Source: Diphasiastrum complanatum (lineage: Eukaryota; Streptophyta; Lycopodiopsida; Lycopodiales; Lycopodiaceae). Taken from it: a DNA stretch of 64,000 nucleotides. A program made the translations under genes and the position numbers. Under the pieces are notes generated by a model. It was not told the DNA's origin and did no database searches. It saw nothing but the letters and a program-made list of their open reading frames with translations. Position 1 is the stretch's first letter. The number at the start of each line of letters is the position of its first letter. Of this stretch, positions 58,004 to 64,000 are shown piece after piece. The stretch spans positions 42,384,858 through 42,448,857 of the forward strand of contig CM055097.1 of the NCBI GenBank assembly GCA_029204225.1, in the 5' to 3' direction.

Positions 58004-58980
58004 TGTTGGATTTATCTCTTCTACTCTCCTAAATCCTATTTTAATCTGCCTCCATTCATGCTGCATTTTTACTCATGTTGTCGCACAGTCTGCATATTTA
58101 CATGTAAAATAAGACATGCAAAAAACTCGATTGTCTGCATAAATACAAGTAAATTTCCACAGGCAAAAAAGGCGACACTGTGTTTTTACACGTGATTTGT
58201 GACAGGCAAAAAAGACGACACTCAGAGTGTCGCATTTTTCGCATCTTCACCAACGTTCATTTCATCAAAGGCTGACGTCGTGGCCTTCTCACGCTCATCT
58301 TATGTAACTGTGCTAACAAATTTACAACGACAGCAGCCACCCACGATCTCCTATAGACAACACATCCACTTTGTACTTTCTTCATCTGCACACTTGTAAA
58401 ATTGTGTATATATTGAATACCACTTGTGTATTCAGTAGTGCGTGTGAAAATAACAACATTAGAAACTTATCAGAGATAGACAAAGTAGATGCCTTGCACA
58501 TTGATTCTTTTGTATTGTCAGTAACAGGTTCATTCCTTTTACAGATTGAATTAGCTTTGTAGAGCACACGGTTTCGTCTGCTATTGTCTTGTGCTCCACA
58601 ACATTATTGACATGTATATTTTGCTATAATTTAATCTTATAACAGCTCTGTCTCGTTCTGCGTTCAGATTTGTGTCAATATTGCTATGCTTTTCTACATT
58701 CTGTCTGACTCTCTTATTGCTCAATTTGATAATATGTTCTTAGCGAATTATTATTAGTCTAGATGTTGGCGACTAATATTTAGTCTTGCCTTTCGCGACT
58801 AATTCATGACTGATTATTAGTCGAGCCAGTCTAGCTCTTTGCGAATCATTCGCGACTAATAATTTGTCTAGTTGTTCACGACAAATTATTCTTCTGATGT
58901 TTTATTGCTTAATGTTTGGCTACGTAATCAGATCGATCGTGATTTCTATCACTAACGTTCTGTTCATTTCTGATAGGCGT
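58004..58980 (+). repeat. 3' LTR of the copia element (3' end approximate)
   Basis: It begins TGTTGGATTTATC, close to the start of the truncated LTR at 27651. A TATA-like TATATATTG lies near 58407. The region 58743-58891 holds repeated CGACTAAT/ATTAGTC and TTCGCGA units. No matching 5' LTR is in the window, so the right boundary is estimated. Confidence 0.7.
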
Positions 58981-59144
58981 AGTCATGCTTAGGGAAAGAG
59001 TAATATGGCTCATTCCGCTGTGCACGAACACTTTCCGTTCGAGTTCATTTCTTGTTCGAGTTCCGAGTTCGCTTCTTTTCGTGGTCGTTTCTTTTCAAGC
59101 TATTTTAAGTTTGTCACACTCACACACCCTCTTTCCCAACATGA

Positions 59145-59360
59145 GTACAACTTGAATGAATTTAGGAGGCAATTCATATATTTATACACGCCTCAACATA
59201 ATGGGATATCTAAGTGCAAAAATAGGACAATTATGGAGTGTGCTCATGCTATGCTCATCACATGGATTTGACGCTTTTATTTTGGGCAGAGGCTCATAAT
59301 CGTGATAGTTTCCTTCAAAATAGAAGTCCAACCTACCAAATATGACTATGGATGAGGCTG
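59145..59360 (+). pseudogene. copia integrase scrap
   Basis: It reads NEFRRQFIYLYTPQHNGISK, CKNRTIMECAHAML, then after a frame change FWAEAHNRDSFLQNRSPT, the last part of the catalytic core with the Glu position changed (GIxKCKNRT for GVAERKNRT). Only about 70 residues survive. Confidence 0.75.
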
Positions 59361-59575
59361 TTTCGAGGACTATGCCAAAGATGCAAAGCTTGCATTTGTT
59401 TGAATATAGAGCAAATTATAGTTTAGTGACATGAGGCTAGCCCATGCATAGTGGGCACTCTTTTGTATTTCTACTTTTGCCTTGTAGAAGTTAATGCTTT
59501 TCAAAAATCTCCTTGTTAGTGTGTTTTTCTGAAAGCTTTACATTTCATCATAGTTAGCTTGTAATCAATCTTGCT

Positions 59576-60170
59576 CTATGGTTTTCTAGATCCCAAAATT
59601 TCTAAACTTGCATTGTTGAGCTTCTTTCTTGACTCAAGTCGAACTTGAGCATAACATGTACCAACAAAAACTTTAAGATGCTTGGCAATAGGTCTCTTTC
59701 CAAACCATGTGTTCTCTATACTTAGGTGGTTTATTTCCGAAGTATTTGATAAGTTTTGTAAACAACAAGAAGTTGCACCTTCTTCTATGCAAAATTTGTT
59801 GGAAAGATTTGCATTTATTGACATAGCTCTTGCAAGTTCTACAATAATTCTATTTTGTCTTTTAGCCACTCCATTTTATTGTGGATTATAGCTTTATGTG
59901 AATTGACATTGGATTCCTTGAGCTAATAAATAATCATACATGTCAGTTGAGATAAACTCTCCCCCTCCATCTATACACAATGTCTTTATTTTCTTCATAG
60001 TTTGAATCTCAAAATTTTGATCGAGTATCTCAAAGTATTGCTTCTAACTTGTTCTTTAGAAAATATGACTGTGGTTCTTTTGGGATAACTATCAATAAAT
60101 GTGATAAAATATAAAACACCACCTCAAGAAGAGGCTTGCATAGGTTCACACGAATCATACTAAATCAATT
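59576..60170 (-). pseudogene. copia integrase scrap, opposite strand
   Basis: From the top: a remnant of a first catalytic block near 60150, GGGEFISTDMYDYLLAQGIQ, a stop, NGVAKRQNRIIVELARAMS and the C-terminal region ENTWFGKRPIAKHLKVFVGT. A distinct copy from the plus-strand scrap just left of it. Confidence 0.75.
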
Positions 60171-61500
60171 CAAGAATATTTTTTTGTCAAAGGGGGTTTG
60201 GACTTGAGAAATCTTGATCTTGAATTTTTGCCAAGAATGATGGGAAGTTTTTTTTGTTTTTTTTCTCATGTGTAGAAGAACCACATTCCATTGTATGTTG
60301 CATCTTATAGTCACAGTTTCAAATCTTGTAAAAATACTTTGTCATTTTTTTGTTAATCTTTGGATATTCATGAAGTTTATATGAATCAAAAGTTGCAAAG
60401 CATTCATTTGTTATGGTTGATATTATTATTTTTATCTTTTGGCATAAAAGAAACTCACATTCTCAATACTAAGGTCATGATGTATAAGTTTTTCCTACTT
60501 GTGAAGGAGCAGAAAATTTAAAAATATAAGATTACCTACCCATCACATAGATAATCTACAATTAGATCTTCAAAGGTTGCAATAGTGATCACAAAAGTTG
60601 TTCAAGATTGTTTCAAGGGGATTCTTCTCATAAAATAGAAGATGAGAGAATGATTGGTATAAAGACTCAAAAAATGATGATAATTATGTTCATCAAATTG
60701 CAAATGCTATGTATGGGAGGATGATTTGATGGCTACATAGCCACTAGCACACCTTTGGAGAAATCTTGATTGCTATAAGAGTAGCTCAATAGGCTATGCT
60801 TGATCACAATAGATTTGTGCTTGCTAATTCTATGTCCATGTTGTCAAAGAAATAAGATGGTTTTTGATCCATGGTAGCTCCAAATCACATTGGTGCAATT
60901 GAGTAGGGCTATTGTGAAGCGCAAGCTATAGAAGTGCAAAAACTTTGAGAGTTGTGGATTCCTCCTCCAACGCAATCAATTGCCATACCCTCCATTCTTT
61001 TCATTGTGCCTTTTAACATATTAAGATCTATTTGGTTGGTGGTTACTACTTGGATGGAATGCACGGTTTACCAGATCATCTTGACACTGATTGGTAGAAC
61101 ATTTGTATTTATTTCTGCACTCACATGATTTTTGGGCTTAATGCATAACTTGAGACACTTTAGGCACTAGATTTATTGATGTGATCTTTTGGCATTCTTG
61201 GTCCATTTGGTTGGCACAATATATCAATAGATGTAGCTGAATTATTGATGATGATGTATTCTTTTAGTTGTTAGTATCAATAGCCAACCAGGCTCAAGCA
61301 TGGGCCTTGTTTTTGCTTCCCTACTTTGATAAATACAATTGGGAAGTTTCTCTAGATGTAGTTAGTGGTATTTTGTTCTCGTATAGCAACTTGTGGGCTG
61401 CACAAGCGGCGGAAGTAAATCTCTAGCATTGCGAAGATCATGTTGAAAAGCAAAATTGCCGGTCTCCACATGAGCCACCGAATCAAGAAGAATATGTTGG
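60171..61500. other. no recognisable gene
   Basis: AT-rich sequence with no ORF above 60 codons that shows a domain on either strand; probably decayed transposon. Confidence 0.4.
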
Positions 61501-61850
61501 TTACCTTGTTGAAACTTGGAACCTAGTGCAGAGGCAACAACTTTCTAGAAAGTAGCTGGTGCATTGCAAGCGGTAGATACCAGGCCAACACCACCTAAGC
61601 AAGCAGGAAGAGAAATTTGTTGCGGGTGAAGGTGAAACACAATGTAGAAGATAGCCAGGACGTTGGGCAAAGCACTGAGTAAGCATTTCGATTGCAACTT
61701 GAGAATTTCCAAGCTTTGGCAACAAATTAGAATGACGAGCAAATCTATCCAGAGCATCTCACATAAATGAAGTGACATACCCAGGAGAACCATGAGGAAC
61801 GCCAAGTGTCTTAATGCCATATTGAGGAGTAAGGAGAGCCCCGCAAGCAA
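61501..61850 (-). pseudogene. non-LTR-type RT fragment (C-terminal half)
   Basis: One frame reads KTLGVPHGSPGYVTSF, a stop, then LDRFARHSNLLPKLGNSQVA, IEMLTQCFAQRPGYLLHCV. A second, one base off, reads LPACLGGVGLVSTACNAPATF with an internal stop. I recall the same order (KxLGxPxG, then QVALLLLRHC, then LRLPxRxGGLGLxSA) in the RT-like plant ORF family whose C-terminus appears at 22776-23125. The frameshift lies near 61610. Confidence 0.55.
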
Positions 61851-64000
61851 GGAGAAACATGTTCAATGTAATCCCAATAGAAGAAAGCTGAGCTCATAAA
61901 TGCAAAGAATCATCAAAATCATCACTCTTCTTCTACTTCTCTTGCTTTCTAGGAGGTTGTTATTATTATTCTTACTAGGATTTTGATCTGGCCACATTCA
62001 AGACTTTTTTACTCTTCTTCTTCTACAACAACAACAACCACAACCACTCTTCCCTGTTCACGGTACCGCCCGTCACCTGCTAATATTATTTATCATGCAG
62101 CAGCAGCAGCAAAATGGAGGTAAGAAAGACGAGCTGTTAAATTGCAGAGGTGCGAAGGATTGTGTCTGAGAATGATGATGCGCGGATTGGCCGCCTCTGT
62201 CAATAACAGGTTCAGAAATGCTGTACCAATTTGAATTGTTATCTTATATGTATGAGCAACAATAGTAAAAACCCAGAGCTTGCGTGTCGAAAGGGGTCTG
62301 GTTTGCTGAAATGCACATATATAAAGGCACTATTTGGCTAAGTAAATGCGATGATGTGATGCCTATGAGAACTTTTCGCACGATCATAGTGCATCTCATG
62401 CCAATCCTTGGGGACTCAGTATTGAGTGAGGGGATACATGTTGTAACTTTGAAGTGGTGCGATGCATCAATTAAGTTAGGAAAATCAGCTTGTAACTCAA
62501 AAATTAAATTTTCAATCGCTTTTTATGCATGGTATGAGGCATAGTCATTGTGGCTTATCATCCCACAAATGTGGCGAACCGGCGGTGGCATAAGCTACAA
62601 CGCACCGTAGCATGTCCCTCGACATTGTTTGATTCTCGCAAGGCCTTTAGAGCCCAGTTTGTCTTGCCTCATGAGCATCATGTGAGATTCTTATCGTGAA
62701 ATACTAATGAAAGTTCTTAATGATATTCCTGAGTGGATGCAAGTCCACAAATTTACCTTTGGCTTGTAGGAAGATTTATGTCCTTTAGTGTTGCATGAGG
62801 CTTGTACCCACCACACCTTGAGCACGCCATAGCGACAAGTCTTACTTATGAGAGTGGTGTCAATGGCAAAGGTGCTCACGGAGAGGTTGTAGTAGGTAAA
62901 CAGTGCCATGGCTTTTAGAAGCCAACGCCAGTACAATTTCAATAGGATCGGAAGCGCAAGGTAGTTTCTAGTAAATCTCGAAAGGCTTTCCAATAGTCTA
63001 CCCTGACAGCTGAGCAGAAGGTGCTAAGAATGAAGGTATTTGTTATTTTTGCTTAGCTAAGCATTCATACAAGGACTATCCTAGATAGTTTGGCAAGAAG
63101 AAGATTCACCAAATGCAGACTTGACTTGAGGATGAGAGCACTGCCTTGACTTAAGAGTTGAAGCAAGAAGATGTGTTAGGCAATGAAGATGAGATGGAGG
63201 TGCCATGACAGCCACGACGTTTGATGACCATTTAGGTGTACAAGCTTGACCCTCAGGCACCCCTAGTGTTACCTATCTACTAAGGCAAGGTCAAGATATT
63301 AGGTTTTGGATACGAAATTGATAAGGATGTGAGGGAAGCAGGTAGGTTGAGAGGAAGTTGTACTTTTTGACATCAGTTCGTCCCATAACATTATCAATTC
63401 TTGTTTGGCTAAGTAGCTAAGGCTATCTACCATTTCTTTAGAGTATCGATATACTGTGGAAATGGCAGATGGCAAGGGTTTCGAGGTTTGGGACCAAGAG
63501 ATACTGAAGTTACCCCTTACTATTCAGATGTATACTGAAGATTTTGATTTTGAGATTACCAAGCTAGCACGCTTGGTTATTGTGCTAGGTAAATGTTGGC
63601 ATGTGGCTAGGCAACCAACTATAGATTTGTATGTAAATCATGTTAATAAATTCAAATGGGGGTTTGTCCCATAGCTTGACCGACAAGAGGAAGTTGCCTG
63701 ATGGGCCTCGCCTTTCTACTTTGCAGATAAAGAAACAACATATTTGATATTTGTACTTGTGCTTTTTGAATGTGAATGACTTAGTTTATGAATCTCATGT
63801 TTCAAGTTCTGAAAAGGTGATAGGCAGGTGCACATTATTGTGTTGCAATCTACATTAGATAAGTTAGATTAGCAAAGGCTTATTTCTGCTTTGCAATCTT
63901 TAGGCATACCATCCACATCTGCATTAGGTCCTACTAAGCTTCGAACTCTGGATGAGTCTATTAGGCAGGAGTTTAAGTCAATTCTTGTTGAGAAAAATAT
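61851..64000. other. mostly unassigned right end
   Basis: Two plus ORFs stand out a little: 62284-62544 (86 codons, MSKGVWFAEMHIYKGTIWLS and later VLSEGIHVVTLKWCDASIKL) and 63456-63674 (72 codons, MEMADGKGFEVWDQEILKLP and LARLVIVLGKCWHVARQPTI). Neither matches a family I know and both could be chance. CAG and CAA triplet runs lie at 62030-62113. Confidence 0.35.

Overview
This is plant nuclear DNA. It has spliced genes with GT-AG introns, a telo-box promoter motif, plant CACTA and Ty1/copia and Ty3/gypsy retroelements, and many simple repeats. About two thirds of the window is degraded mobile DNA, nested and in both orientations. The long retroelement-filled introns suggest a large-genome seed plant, possibly a gymnosperm, but the sequence alone does not fix the species. 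I see no bacterial, organellar or CRISPR content.

The one clear host gene lies on the minus strand from about 22.1 kb down to 3.8 kb and probably runs off the left edge. I rebuilt six exons from splice sites and reading phase. They encode an N-terminal LisH motif, a long Lys/Ser-rich middle, and most of the SRP40 C-terminal domain of the Nopp140/NOLC1 family of nucleolar and coiled-body phosphoproteins. All phases agree. The third intron is 13.6 kb and holds a complete 6.2-kb Ty3/gypsy chromovirus with a 5-bp target duplication.

Layout: 1-1.7 kb, copia gag relic and an unknown ORF relic; 3.8-22.1 kb, the Nopp140-like gene with the nested chromovirus (12.8-19.0); 22.4-24.4 kb, paired hairpins, a non-LTR retroelement tail and the 3' end of a copia element; 24.4-33.5 kb, a patchwork of copia pieces on both strands, including two long chimeric ORFs; 33.5-38 kb, a tRNA-derived sequence, a perfect hairpin, tandem repeats and two unrecognised protein relics; 38.3-50.3 kb, a gypsy element split by a CACTA transposon (about 42-47.7); 50.5-58.98 kb, further gypsy and copia copies joined end to end; 59-64 kb, copia integrase scraps, a second non-LTR RT scrap and mostly featureless sequence.

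No retroelement here keeps an intact reading frame. Apart from the Nopp140-like gene, nothing looks like a working pathway. The strongest candidates for something undescribed are the unusual AG...CT ends of the chromovirus LTRs, the long unassigned ORFs at 30.4-31.7 kb, 35.2-36.3 kb, 36.8-37.5 kb and 41.4-42.0 kb, and a tRNA-derived repeat.
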